Below, piece by piece: positions 12,093-41,937 of a stretch of 64,000 nt of DNA (the stretch's first letter is position 1; each line of letters opens with the position of its first letter). Under the pieces are notes generated by a model that was not told the DNA's origin, did no database searches, and worked only from the letters and a program-made list of their open reading frames with translations. The translations under genes and the position numbers were made by a program. This DNA comes from Planococcus citri (Eukaryota > Arthropoda > Insecta > Hemiptera > Pseudococcidae). The stretch lies in assembly GCF_950023065.1 (NCBI RefSeq), contig NC_088678.1, forward strand, positions 45,622,580 through 45,686,579, written 5' to 3'.

Positions 12093-15000
12093 TACCTTAC
12101 AAAGCGATTCTGCACGTTTTTCCGATCGATACTAGAATATTCTGCGATTTCTGTATACGAAAAAATTAGCACTTTAGAATATTAATGAATCTTAATAATA
12201 AGCAAAACATTTTAAAAGGGTGAATTATTATTCCAAATGTTGCACGGATGCGGTAGAGGGGAGGAGGGGGATGAACGCGATTTGGTGTATTTATTCGTCA
12301 GATGAAAAAGTAAGTAGGTATAAGACGACGGACGTATTTTTCCTTTTCTCGTCAGATTATCAGATTTTCTCATAAAGAATCGCATCCATCATCGTCTAAA
12401 AAATGAGTAGGTATCTAAGTAAGTATAAAGATGTAATATTTCGTGCGAATATCGCGTCGAAACCCTTTAAATCAGACCGGTATGAGGACGATGTGATAAC
12501 TGCAACGAGGGTGTTAATGGTGTGTAATACCGAACACCTTTTACCATTCTAATTTCGAAATACTTATCCTGAGAATCTGTCAAGCGAAAAATCTATTTAG
12601 GGGAGAAAATCATAAATACTTTGTAAAGGCGGCGAACTCGTGGTCGATATTGATTGATAACTTCGTCGAATTAACAAAAAACAAGAAGAAATAAGTATTT
12701 ACTCGTGTATCAACTTCTATGTAAGTATAAATACGTCACCGAATATGTATGTTCTTATGGTACACAAGTGTTATAATTTTAATGTAAAAGTCTCTATTAT
12801 TAACAACGTATAAACGAGAGCTCGATATAGAGCAGCCTATTAAATTCATCGTGCCGACTGGAATCTTAAAATAGTCGATAGTACATGAAAAAAAAAAGGG
12901 TTGAGAATGACCTCCGTTCGTCAATGTTCAAAAAAAGTATTCCTACTATAAGAGAGTTTTAGTTATAAATGATACCAACACATGTCAAGGTCATGAAACA
13001 TTGGCAAATTTTAATTACCTACATCAATGGTAGCCCAACACTTTGTTTACGTAAATCGAGGAGATAAAATACTAAGTAGATGCTAGGTATGTATCATTCG
13101 GATTTGCTCATATGAACAAAAATATGCGTGTGTTTTTTTAAAATGATATGCAAAAAATACGTACAACAACACTATTATTAATGTCAAGAGCTTAGTTGAA
13201 TTTATGGTGAAAAATTTTGATTATGGTCTTTTACTTATAAACTGAAGTGAAAAGAGTGGATCAAATGTGATGTTTTTATTTTTGAAATGTTTATTTATTT
13301 CGTTGATTTTTTTCATTTTTTTCGACATTTTTTACGTAGTTGAATATGTTTACATTAGTCAAGGTTGATAGTTTTACTGTATTTTGCACAAAACAAAAAA
13401 TTAAATTAAGATCCACTCCCTCGAAACTTCTGCGCTTGTAAAAAGTTATTAGAAAATGATGCAAACGAGAAGGACGTATACAAGTAGAATGTGACAAAAA
13501 TAAATAAATTGATGAACATCCTCCCTCCTACCTCCCAAATAGGTAACCTACCTGAAAATGTAATTTTTCTTTCAATTTTTCTCCAGACACCAACAAATAA
13601 TTGAAAGAGGTGTCTGGCAGGGAGGCACGAACCTCATATCCATTAGAGACATTTTTCTTCATCACTTTTTTTTAAGGGGCCCTAAAATCTTCATATTACC
13701 TTACCTATTTTTATATTAAGTAGACTAGCCATTTCTTCAAGACTTTACATCCATCAAAAAAAAAATACAGCTGAAAAAATACGTTCTTTTAATCTAATTT
13801 TTTTATAATGCATTTTTTTGCATTTCTTCCACAATTTGAAGCACCTATCCCTACACGGGATGCCAAAGGTGAAAAATTACGCTAGAGGGGTTTCATACGA
13901 GGTGAAAAAAATTGTTGAAAATTTTAATCATCACCAGAATTCTGATTTCATCCTAAGGACAGTTTGGACGATGAAAGGGGGGGGGGGATCTTGAACGTGT
14001 AAAAAATTCTGCTCAAGATGGGTACCTTTAATTAAGTTGCTGTTCAATTAGTGTTATTATAGGTAGTTCAAATTTCAAAAAATGAATAGGAATCACCAAT
14101 CTGAAAAGGTTGAAAAAATATATTTTATAGATCAGAAGTGGAGAAGAAGAAAAGGAAAGCCTCCTAAATTCATTGGATTGCTATTTTACCACGTGTTATT
14201 ATGGAAATGATTTGACGACTTCTGCTTACTCAAACAAATTCGTCATTTTTTTACATTTTTCCCCTTTTTTTCAAAAAAAATTTAACCTTAGAAATACACA
14301 TTTTTTGAACCTCAAAAACTTGAAAAAGATTATCTAGCTGTTCAATCAATGTTTCCGTTCTAATTTACAATTTTTCAGAAAAGTAGAACCTTAGAGAATT
14401 TTTTATAGGTTACTAAAAATAGACCTTAAAATTTTTTAAATGACGATTCCAAAGTTCTAAATTTTTACTGACGTTTTTCGCTGTTTTTTCAATTTATTTC
14501 AGAATAATTGAACCCCAAACTGCATTTTTGGTTTCCCAAATCAGAAAAAGGCATTGAACCCTTAAAAAAGACGATTTCTGAGCTGTATAGTTGTTTAGTG
14601 CTGATAATCTCGCACATATTTAAGATATACGTAGGTAGGTATAATCAAATTTTTCTTCATTTTCTGCAATATTTTAAGAATAGGTACCTACCTAACCACA
14701 GAAATAGTTCAAATTTTTTGTTTCTCATAAACTTAAAACTCTGGATCAAAATTTTAGCTTTTTAATCAAATTTGTTTATTTTCAACAATTTTTTTAACAC
14801 AGTTGAATCTTAGAAATAGGTACCTATTTAGTTACACTTATGTAAAAAACGATCTCAACACTCAATAAATGTCATTCGAAAAGTTGTGCCCGTCAAGTAA
14901 CTGCTCGTTTAATTTTTCGCGAAATTCGTGGATATTTTTCAAGGAAATCGAATCACTGAAATTTCTTCGTGAACTGACTTATATTAAAAATGACTTTCAA

Positions 15001-18000
15001 AAGACCGATGAAAATCCTCATTTCCAATTTTAAAATTCTTTTGAAATTTGGGCAAAGAATAAGGGAACCAATACCAAAATAGGTACTTGATATGAGCTTA
15101 CAAACGGTACCTATTAAGATTCTCTTATCATTTCTATAGATTATTCATTGGGGGTTTATATTTTAATTTTAATGCAGCATTATCGGCATGCCCAGACTTC
15201 TTAAAACTGAGTCAGTTTGAAATACCTAACACAAAAAATGACCACAAATCTTGAGCGATGCAGAACTGAATTGAAAACTTGAGAATTGCATCTTTGATGC
15301 TCACTCACTGATCCAATTCCAGTGATTCTTCGTACTTGCACAAATCTAACGAGCCTATCTTCTTTTTTGAAGAGGAGGAACAATAAGTCTGTCAGTTCAT
15401 TTTACACCTGCCTACCTTCAAAACTCATTCATACTTGGGAGAGATTCGTTCATGATACATTATTGGAAATGATTGAAAAAAAATTGTTATGATATCTAGA
15501 TTGACCTTAAGCGAGCTCCAAAAAGTGAAATGAACTTGATAGCTACGTACTTGTGGGGGGGGGGGTATAAAAAATGAACTAGATAAGGAGATGATTAAAA
15601 TTACTAGTAGAATGAAAAGTACCTATACAGAATGTTCAAGCAATAATTTTTCAATTGTATAGAATGGTTTATGCCCCTCTTGAATTCAAAATATTTGCCC
15701 TAATTTCAACTGTAAGCTTTTATTGATTGTTTTGATTTTGATTTTCACTTTCAGATATCTACTGCCTTTGGGCGACCAAAATTGGAGGAGCACTTTTAGA
15801 TGCATTACAGCTTGATTTTCTCTAAGGAATTTTCATCTTGGCTTAACTTATTATGGACACCTACCTATGTGTTATCTAAACAAAATCCTAAAATGGGTTT
15901 ACGCCTTTTTAATAAAAACTTCACCACACAGAAATGCAACAATATACTCGTATGTAAAAAATGCATTAGGTATCTGTACAATTATGATATGGTGGTAATC
16001 CAATAACCGAATGAAACAAGCTTTCGTTATATAACCTATTTTTATCACGGCGTACACCTACAGTAAAAAATTAACATTTTGGAACGCACGTAGACAGATT
16101 CGATGATAATTTTCGAATAAACTGATAACAAAAATAGAAATATAATACTTACACGTGAAGAAATGCAGTCGACGTCACATAATCAGAAATCAATTAGAAA
16201 AAATAACTAATAATTGTTAGTTGGCAATCACTTACAAACATATTAACGAAAATTTCAAAACAAGGTGTCGCGGCCAAAATAATAACAAGGTGCCAAAGAC
16301 ACGCATCTTACGTCCGCAGTTGATAATTTTAGGTTAATGAAAATAAAAACTTTCAGCGAAGCGATCAAATTAGTTTTCTTTTTCCACGTTAACGTTATAC
16401 GCGTATTCTAATTTCTAATCAAATTTTTCACTCGAGACTTATCGAAAAATTATACGCTCAACGGCAACGCAACGTTATACAACTCCGAACGTTGCTAATG
16501 TTTCGACCATCTTTTCTCAGCATTTTATTTATATCTCCTACTCCTAGTTTTTTCTCTTTGACTTTTATTTACATCATAACCTTCATAATAAAAATTAGAT
16601 GTGGGAGATTCGGGTGTATAATTCCGAATGAATTCTTTCATCGCGTGCATTACATCTGTCATCGGATAAATCTCTCGGAAGTAGGTATTGTAATTAAAAA
16701 TTTGCGAATAAAATATTCGTCTTCATTTTTAATCAACGATTTGATAGATACGAGAGAACATACGTCGAGTAGGTATGCCATAGAACAATTTAATAAAAAA
16801 TATACATATGAGCGTTGGTAAGATGCGTGTTTTGCGAATTGCAGCACGTTGTTTTTTTTAATCGAGGTCGGGATTTATGTCTGTTTTTTATTTACGTAGG
16901 TAGGTGAGGTATCTTGATCTATGTATATCTGCCACAATGTCTTTAAACCATGATATAATGTGAATTTTATGATAAAGATGCTAAAATAAGCGCCAATAAA
17001 CTTATAGAAACTATTAAAGCTTCGTCACTTTGTCTCTATACTTTTGAGAACATTTATGAACTTGTAATATTAAGTACCTATCTACTTTTTAAGTAGTAGG
17101 TACATCATATTAGTGCAATTTTCGAACTAAAAAATTTATAATACATAGTAAGTAGGTACCTATGTGATGCGCAATAAAATACAGCTTACTTGTCATTTGT
17201 TGGAAAAATATAATGGGACAATCACCAAGTAATTAACTTACAAAATATGACTTTTGATGTTATTCGATTTTTAGGCAATAATTTTTCAGATTCTTAAGCG
17301 ATTTTTGAAAGTTTCATCATTCATGTCAAATAGTTTCAATGTGTTGATTCTACTCAAAAGCATGCGCAAGATTTTCATCTTAGCCTCCCCTCCTCATTTT
17401 AGGGATTTCAGTCTCACATTTTATATGTAGTAGGTAGGTAGGTAGGTAGATAGATAGATAGGTAGGTACCTATTACCCACATTCATCATTACGTTATGAA
17501 CGAGAGACTAAGGGAGAATTAAAGCCAAGAAAAAATTTTTATGCAAGTAGGTATTTTAAATATCAAAGAGAAAATTCGATAAATGAGTTTAAAAAATAAA
17601 GGCAGGCATTTCGCTGAAATGGTTTAAACAAAATTAAAAGAGACAAATCAGTTATAAAAAAACTTGGACCTTGATTTGTGCGATTTTCAATTTTTGTTCC
17701 TACCATTAAAAAAATGTAAGAAATGTTGGAAGAACCTAAGTATTAAGTAGGAAGAGCTACATATAAAAAAAGTTAAAATATGAAAAAACCATACCAGATA
17801 AGCTTTTGAGCTGGCACTCTTCGATTCAAACCAAATTGAAAGAATTCGTCCTAAAACCTTTATCATCAAAATTTCAAGTGCAAAAGTTCATTTTTGGACG
17901 AATTTTTTGAAAATTAAAAAAATTCCAAAAAGCTGTTTCAAGAGGAATTTTTAAACTTTCTCGTGAAATATAAAATTTTTTGGCCAATGTAATCATCATC
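12093..18000. other. Intergenic or upstream sequence, no supported gene
   Basis: AT-rich DNA upstream of the coiled-coil gene. Several ORFs of 60-109 codons occur (for example near 14.5, 15.8 and 16.5 kb), but none has domain character, codon regularity or matching splice signals. Minus-strand GTAAGT sites near 16.15 and 16.24 kb could end noncoding first exons of the coiled-coil gene. A small hairpin, CCAGACACC...GGTGTCTGG, sits at about 13586-13618. Confidence 0.5.
17428..17471. repeat. (TAGG)n/(TAGA)n microsatellite
   Basis: A compound TAGG and TAGA tetranucleotide repeat that ends in the palindromic GGTAGGTACCTA motif common in this window. Confidence 0.85.
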
Positions 18001-19513
18001 AACGTCATAGTCGCAAGCGACTAGTGTGCCCCCAACAACAACCGCCACTCATCTCTGTCTTGAGCTAGCGTGGCCGCATTTGCAACTGAACCAGCTATTT
18101 TCCGGACTGTATCGGTCCACCTTGTTGGAGATCTCCCTCTCCCTCGTGTTCCGGGGACCTTGCCAACGAGAATTCCCTTTTTGATGTTTTCCAGTCCTCT
18201 TCTGGCTATGCGTCCGAAATAACTCATTATCCTGGTCTCACATATTTTATTCAGCCTGGTTGGTTCTTGCAGTTGTTCCACAATTGATGCGTTTGTTTGG
18301 TGCGCAGTGTATGGTGTCCTCAACATCCTGCGCCATACCCACATTTCAAAAGCATCAATTCTTCTTCGATCATCTTGCTTCAATGTCCAGGTCTCCGCTC
18401 CATACAAGAAAACTGGGAAAACTAGCGTCCTGATTAGTCTCTTCCTTATTTTTATGGAGATTTTCCAGTTGGTGGTGACTTTTCTCAACCAAGCCCGTAT
18501 CCAGGATTTCCTCCTGGGGGTTGATGAATGACTCATAAGTAGGGAACAAAAATCACAAAATTCCCAACAGGCTCATAATGTATAAAAATTTCAATAGTAG
18601 GCACATTTCAGACATTTTCATGCTGAATTTCAGCTTGAAAAACGTGTTGATCAGAGTGAGGTTTTTGAAATATATCCAGTAAATTGTTTATACCTATTTA
18701 TAATGAAATTCAGATAAGCACAAGCGAAGCGAGGGCAAAATTTTGGAAATTTGTCAATCCAAAGAGTAAAAAATACTACAAATTCTGATTGTAAAATTGA
18801 TTTTTCTGGATTCAACTTGACACTCCTCACGTCCTCAGACTTGAATTAGTAGTTTGTTCAACTATAGGGAGCGATAATGATTTTTGAGGATTTTCGAGGT
18901 TTATTGCCCAAGCGTCGCGAGGAAAATAATTCAAAATTGTCGAAAATCATTTTTACTCCCGAGTCGGATAACATATTTTTCGTTATGAGGGAGAAAAATC
19001 CCAATACCTATTCAATTCCAATAATGATCAGTAAGCTGGAGCAAAAGGTGAGCACTTTTTCTCCAATAACGAAAAATATGCTTCCAGAAATTTCAATTTC
19101 AAAAAGGAAAGCAAACAAAAGCATTGGAAATTCATAATTCAAGAAACAAAAATAATTAGTACATAGATTATGCAACTACCTAGGGAGATTATGTGATTTT
19201 CAATGAATTTTGAAGTTTGTAGCAAATTATCTCCCTAGAAACGTAAAACAACATGATTTTTTCCTGTGATTCAATGCAAGAAATCGTAGGAAATTATATT
19301 AACCTAAGGATTTTTTGGCCCTGGGGGTGATTGTACCCCAAATCACCCCCCCCCTGAATACGCCCTTGTTCTCAACCAAGACATCGCTGCTTTCCCAAGA
19401 GCTATTCTTCTTCTAATTTCCTTGGCTGATCCTCCATCAGCATCCACCAGTGAACCCAAGTAAATAAATGAGTTCACTTTTTCGAATTCATTCGAGGCTT
19501 CAGATTCTGGAGT
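18000..19513 (-). mobile_element. RTE-type LINE fragment (3' part of reverse transcriptase), split by a hAT-like insertion
   Basis: Two minus-strand coding pieces, 19513-19369 and about 18489-18021, belong to one reverse-transcriptase ORF. The first carries FEKVNSFIYLGSLVDADGG and EIRRRIALGKAAMSW. The second carries TLVFPVFLYGAETWTLK, DAFEMWVWRRMLRTPYTAH and RGRGRSPTRWTD. These are typical of the thumb and C-terminal part of insect RTE-clade endonuclease-reverse transcriptases (HmRTE-like). Removing the insertion and one target copy restores the frame, from ...AMSWLR straight into KVTTNWKI. The endonuclease and the core RT motifs are absent, so the copy is 5' truncated. The 3' end near 18000 has an ATGATG-like tail, usual for RTE elements. 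It is not a functional gene. Confidence 0.85.
18490..19368. mobile_element. Non-autonomous hAT-like DNA transposon inserted in the RTE fragment
   Basis: An 879-bp insert with imperfect terminal inverted repeats: the left end reads CAAGCCCGTATCCAGG and the right end, reverse complemented, reads CAAGGGCGTATTCAGG. An 8-bp target duplication, TTCTCAAC, flanks it at 18482-18489 and 19369-19376. The next four target bases are CAAG, so the visible duplication looks 12 bp long. An 8-bp duplication with termini starting CA fits the hAT superfamily. The interior has no transposase; the 86-codon ORF at 18877-19137 shows no hAT motif. It inserted after the LINE. Confidence 0.8.
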
Positions 19514-19518
19514 TTTTC

Positions 19519-19725
19519 AATTTGAGTTGTTTTTGTGGTCAGGAGAGACTGTCAAAGTTGATATCGGAGAAAGTAGTTTACTAAAAAGTGTGTAGAATCC
19601 GAAAATGACCTTGATTTTTTTTTCGCAAAACAATACGAATGTCACCACGAATTCTTGAAGTAGGGCCAAAATGGCCATTTTCGCAACTTTGACAGTCCCT
19701 TCTGACCACAAAAACAACTCAAATT
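19519..19725. mobile_element. 207-bp hairpin MITE
   Basis: Arms of 41 bp at 19519-19559 and 19685-19725 match as inverted repeats with about two mismatches; the outer sequence is AATTTGAGTTGTTTTTGTGG. It abuts the upstream edge of the RTE fragment. The interior has no coding capacity. The phrase AGAATCCGAAAATGACC inside it recurs near 24.15 kb, hinting at a shared repeat family. Confidence 0.75.
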
Positions 19726-21848
19726 TTAAAAACTCACTCTGTTTTTTGTTTTAGGGTCTAAACTATCGATTAAGCCCATTTTCAACCCAAACACAAAAAA
19801 AAGTCAAAGAAAGTTACCTAGTGTAATTATTCCTCAAATCAACTTTCACATATCAATTATGCTACTAACTTTGAGCCAATCTGCAGGAGCCTCCAGAAAT
19901 TTTTCAGTTTTCTTTACAAAACTTCAAATCATTCTGGAAAGGCCAAAAATGGGCTTTAGTAGCCATTGGTCACCGCATAGTAGCTGAGAATCGAAAAATA
20001 TTTGAATAAATATCTATCGAAATTGATTGAATCTACAATGACATAGAAAAGCAATATTGAAAACGTTTTGCAAAATTTGCACGGAAATTCATAAATTCTG
20101 TAGGTAATTAAGTTATACAAGTTTTGAAAAGTATAGAAAACACGGATGAAGTTTCTTAAAATAAGGTAGGGCGTACAATTTCAAGAAAACAAGCGAAATA
20201 AAAATAAAAACAATAGAAAGTTGAGAGAAAGTAGGTATACCTACCTAGATTAAATATCCTCAAAATATTTTCAAAATTTATGAGTTTATCAAATTTATGT
20301 TGAAATTATTGAAACTGCTTTAAATTTTACCTACCTACCTTCTTCAAAAATTGCACAAAAAAACCTCACAAAGCGACAAACATGTGCGTAACCAATTATT
20401 GAAAATTAGCTAAGTATAACCAACTTAATAATTGAAAAATTATAGTTTCATGATTCTTGAACAACATTTCGTTATTAATTGTCAAAAAGTAAAATCACAA
20501 TCATGTTTACGAAGAGAACAGCCCCTTTATCATAGATTTAGCTGATTTCTTCACTGGAGCATGGCGAGATTTATTCGTGCTATAACTCAGAAAAATTTCA
20601 GCTGCTCTGCGAGAAATTGAGGGTCCTTATAGGATTTTAAATTCAAACGTCAATTTTTTTTTTCAACCCACCTTTTTTCGCTGAGAATAATATGGTCAGA
20701 ATAAAACAGTAGCTGCTCAACTATTCTTTCAAACATTGGATTTAAAAAAAAAATCAGTTTCAATAATAGGTAAACCTACATTCTCAAAGCGATTCCAATA
20801 GCTACAGTTGCTCAATCAGTTACACTAGATAGGTACTTGAAATTTTACACAGTTTTTTGCGAAACTTTTCCCAAGTTTCTTTTTTTTTTCAAAATGATAA
20901 ACGCTCTCAGCTCAAAATCATATCCGCATTAAAAAAATTAAAAGACAAGAACTTTCAGACAAAAGCTATCTTCGTACACGAAATCGAAAAAAAAACTCCA
21001 GTAAAAGTAAGTCTTCCAATATTATCCGAGTCTATAATCTAAGTCGTATAAAATCGGCTAAAATAGACCAAAAGTCATTCGTAAGATAGCAAAGTAAAAG
21101 CGTACCCCTAAGAATAAACTTTCTCCGTAAATTACGGATGCCTTCGTAGTCTCGTATATACGACCATTTCAACCTCTTGATTAACATTTCGAGACTTTCT
21201 AGACGTTATACATACGAGTAGTTCTACATTATATTCATTATCTTTTCGTAATTTGGTAAATTTTCGAAACAAACATGAACATCATCGAGCAATAAAAACA
21301 CATTATAAAACATTCGGTTCATTTTAACGATATTTCCGCAGAACAATTATCCATTTACCTTTTAGTACGAGTAAATCATGAGACTTGAAAGTCGCTCTAG
21401 CAGACCTTTTAATGTACCTACTAACTATACACGAGTACGAGACAAGTACAACGCAGACATTATAGTTCGCACGTTACGTCTATTTTACGTCGAAAAGTGT
21501 AAACATAACTTGACACCGCATCGCAGACTTTTACACTTTCTCCGCCTTTTCAGTTTTCAAAAGCACAGCAAGCATACTGGAATAGTAGAAGCGAGAACTA
21601 CCGGGACCGGGTAACTTGACGACGATGCGTGCATAGTGCACTAGCACTACTCGCGAACGTGGCAGTGGCAGTGAGTCATTGCTCCTCGTGCGTCAAGGTT
21701 TTGTCAGCTTTCGTGGTTAATTTCGATACCACACATTAACGCGTATAGTATACGTTCGTTCGATTTGTAATAATTGTGGTAATTAGGCCTACGTGCGTTA
21801 CGTTTTTATTATTAATTTTATTTTTATCAATATGTAGAAGTTCGGAAT
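19726..21848. other. Upstream region of Ror, no supported gene
   Basis: AT-rich up to about 21.35 kb, then less so from 21.37 to 21.85 kb, where the Ror promoter and 5' UTR are expected. No TATA box or initiator can be chosen with confidence. Confidence 0.4.
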
Positions 21849-39518
<17,670 letters not shown>

Positions 39519-41499
39519 ATATGAGAGTGATTTTTAATTTTTTTTAATGTGTTGTGTAAAATCAGCGATAAGACTATTCTCGACGTATGATTTTTTTTTA
39601 ATTCGATTGTGTTGATAAATTATGCCTATTAAGTTCCTTAATGATTGCATTTTAGTTTTTATTCGCCCTATCTGGTTATAGGTTACGATTTTTTATTTTA
39701 AAAAATTGGTGTTATTGCAAGCTTTTTGTCAACGTAATACGTAGATTTGTATATCATTTTTGATATTTTTCCAGACAGCTCGATTTTAAATGGTACCTAC
39801 TCCGTAAATTGCACTATTTTTTAGTTTCAGTTACCTCATCTCTTTGTGTTTTTGCATTATTTTTTATCATTTTGTGAATATTTTTAACGGTTTTTATCTT
39901 TATATTTTTTTTATGTTTTCATATTCATTTTTTTATTCATCGGACGAATGAAATACTTCATTATTTATATACTCGTACTTTTGTGAAATACTTTCGTTGT
40001 TAATTCAACTTTCGAATGTGTTCGTTCTCGTAAAAACTCAATTCAAATCAATGCATCTTCATTTTTATACGTTTTTATATATTAGAAAATAATTAATACG
40101 TGTAGATCTTGTATCATGTTGCTGAAGTAACATTCGAACTTTCTAAAAAAAAGAAAAATCTTCTATACTGATTAATCATACCTTTAGTTCATAATACTCC
40201 GCAAAATTGAGTATCACTTTGTTTAGTTGTTCACTTTCACAGTTTTAATTTCAACATTTTTGTTTCCTGTGAACGTGATTTTCCTATAGGTTACCAAAGA
40301 TGCATTTTTTAAATACCGAGTCCATCTCGTGAGATCATTATTGGAAATCGTCAAAATTTTTCTCATCAGTCGATGTGGCCAATTACAGAGTTTTTCTCTT
40401 TATGTTAATTGAATAAGCTAAGTATATTTTAAAGCAGAAACTCGATGGTTGAAATCATTTTTTTGTGTATTATTGGAATAGATTTTTTTGTTTTAATAGT
40501 TTTTTCGATAATACTAGTCAAGTGTGGCCATTTATACGATATTACCTATAATTATGTGTAAGCAATACTTTTTAAATAAAAATTGGACAGTTGTATTTCT
40601 TTCTATATGATCGATATTTCTGAATAGGTCCGCGTAATTCACAAAAATATGAAAAATAAAAACAACATTCACCTCAATGAAAATTATAATATTTAATCAT
40701 CTTCGAATAAAACTCAATTTACATAATGAATTGAATAATACATGATTCATAGTACATATTATTGTTATTAATGTTAAAATGAGATTCTAAATAATAGGTA
40801 TATGAAAAAGTAAGCATAAATATTCTCGAAGTGTACGTAGATTTACAGCAGACGTATTTTTGATTTTTTGAAACTAAAAGAAAAATGAATGAAGCTTTTT
40901 GTACTGGGTTCCTTATAATTAGAATTTATCTAGGTACAATAGAGATGGTTGAAAAGTATTAATTCACAAAAGCGGTTACAGAACATTGGTTCAATTAATC
41001 TTCATTATATAAATACACTCGATACAGTCAAACACAATCTAAAATTTTGTCACGATAATAAATATCGCGTCTACATTGAAGAACATAAATAGTGAAAAAT
41101 GGATTACTTAAATCTAATATGGGATCTGCCAGGTATAAGAATGCGCATATTTTATAACAAATATGAGCAAACTAGAATATTTTCGTTTAGATGTCACACA
41201 TAAAACAAAAATAATTTTGATCCGTAACACATTTTTTTCTTCTTCACAATTCAAATTCTAAACCTGGAAACCATTAGAGGAACCAGTTTTGGCAGTGCAA
41301 AACTATTCAAACTCGTAGAAAAAAAGAAAAACAAACGAGGAATTTCTCAAATTTACAAAAGAAGATAGGAAAAAATCGAAATCACTAATTTAAATTTGGA
41401 ACTAGAATTGAAAACAAAATATTTTTAATAATAAGATTAACTATCATATAAAAAACATTCCCTCGAAATCTCTCTTACAGGCCAATAAATATACCGAAA
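39519..41499. other. Convergent intergenic region between Ror and the AT-hook gene
   Basis: Ror (plus) and the AT-hook gene (minus) end facing each other here, so this stretch should hold both 3' UTRs. It is AT-rich with no supported exon. A plus-strand AATAAA at 40575 is a candidate Ror poly(A) signal. Confidence 0.5.
40575..40580 (+). terminator. Candidate poly(A) signal for Ror
   Basis: AATAAA about 1.06 kb after the Ror stop. Another AATAAA overlaps the stop codon itself at 39514-39519 and is probably too early to be the main one. No transcript data are available. Confidence 0.3.
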
Positions 41500-41937
41500 T
41501 TAATCGGTATCGTTATCATTTTCTTCGGCCGAAGATTCTTCAGCGGGTTTATCGGCTTTTTTGGGTCTGCCTCGGCCACGTGAGCCTGACGAACTAGATT
41601 TCGCCTACAAAAGTAAAATCATAATTAATACCGAATCCATTTTTTCCAAGCTGGACAGAAAACTACTAACCGCTTTTGGTTTATTTAGACCTTTGGGACG
41701 GCCACGACCACGTTTAGTTGCTGGTGCATCTTCATCAGTTTTGGTTTCTTTTTTTTCAACAGGGGCCTTCTTCTTTTTTGACTCTTTGACAGAAGTCTAC
41801 AAATTTATAATCGGTTAATTGGCGGGAAATTACGTACGATTAAATTACTTTTAATTTGAAATTACACCAACATTATTCGTTTCGGCTGCAGCTTTTGCGG
41901 GCCTTCCTCGTTTCCTTGTACCTGCTGAGTCTGACAT
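41500..41937 (-). CDS. HMGA-like protein with three AT hooks
   Basis: Three exons, 41937-41866, 41796-41671 and 41604-41500, all phase 0, give a complete protein of 100 residues. It has an AT hook on each exon: KRGRPAK (9-15), RGRGRPKG (53-60) and RGRGRPKK (75-82). Between them is Lys-rich, Pro/Thr-containing linker, and the end is acidic (EESSAEENDNDTD). Length, one-hook-per-exon layout and acidic tail match the HMGA (HMG-I/Y) architecture, in which each hook binds the minor groove of AT-rich DNA and the protein acts as a chromatin scaffold in the nucleus. A CCAG acceptor lies about 45 bases upstream of the ATG, so a noncoding first exon is likely, perhaps ending near the donor at 42463. Confidence 0.9.

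Noticed and set aside
14508..14765. 85-codon plus-strand ORF
   Set aside because: Low-complexity translation with no domains or splice partners, in AT-rich DNA where ORFs of this size are expected by chance.
18877..19137. 86-codon ORF inside the hAT-like insert
   Set aside because: No hAT transposase motif (no DDE or hATC dimerisation signature) and no codon regularity.
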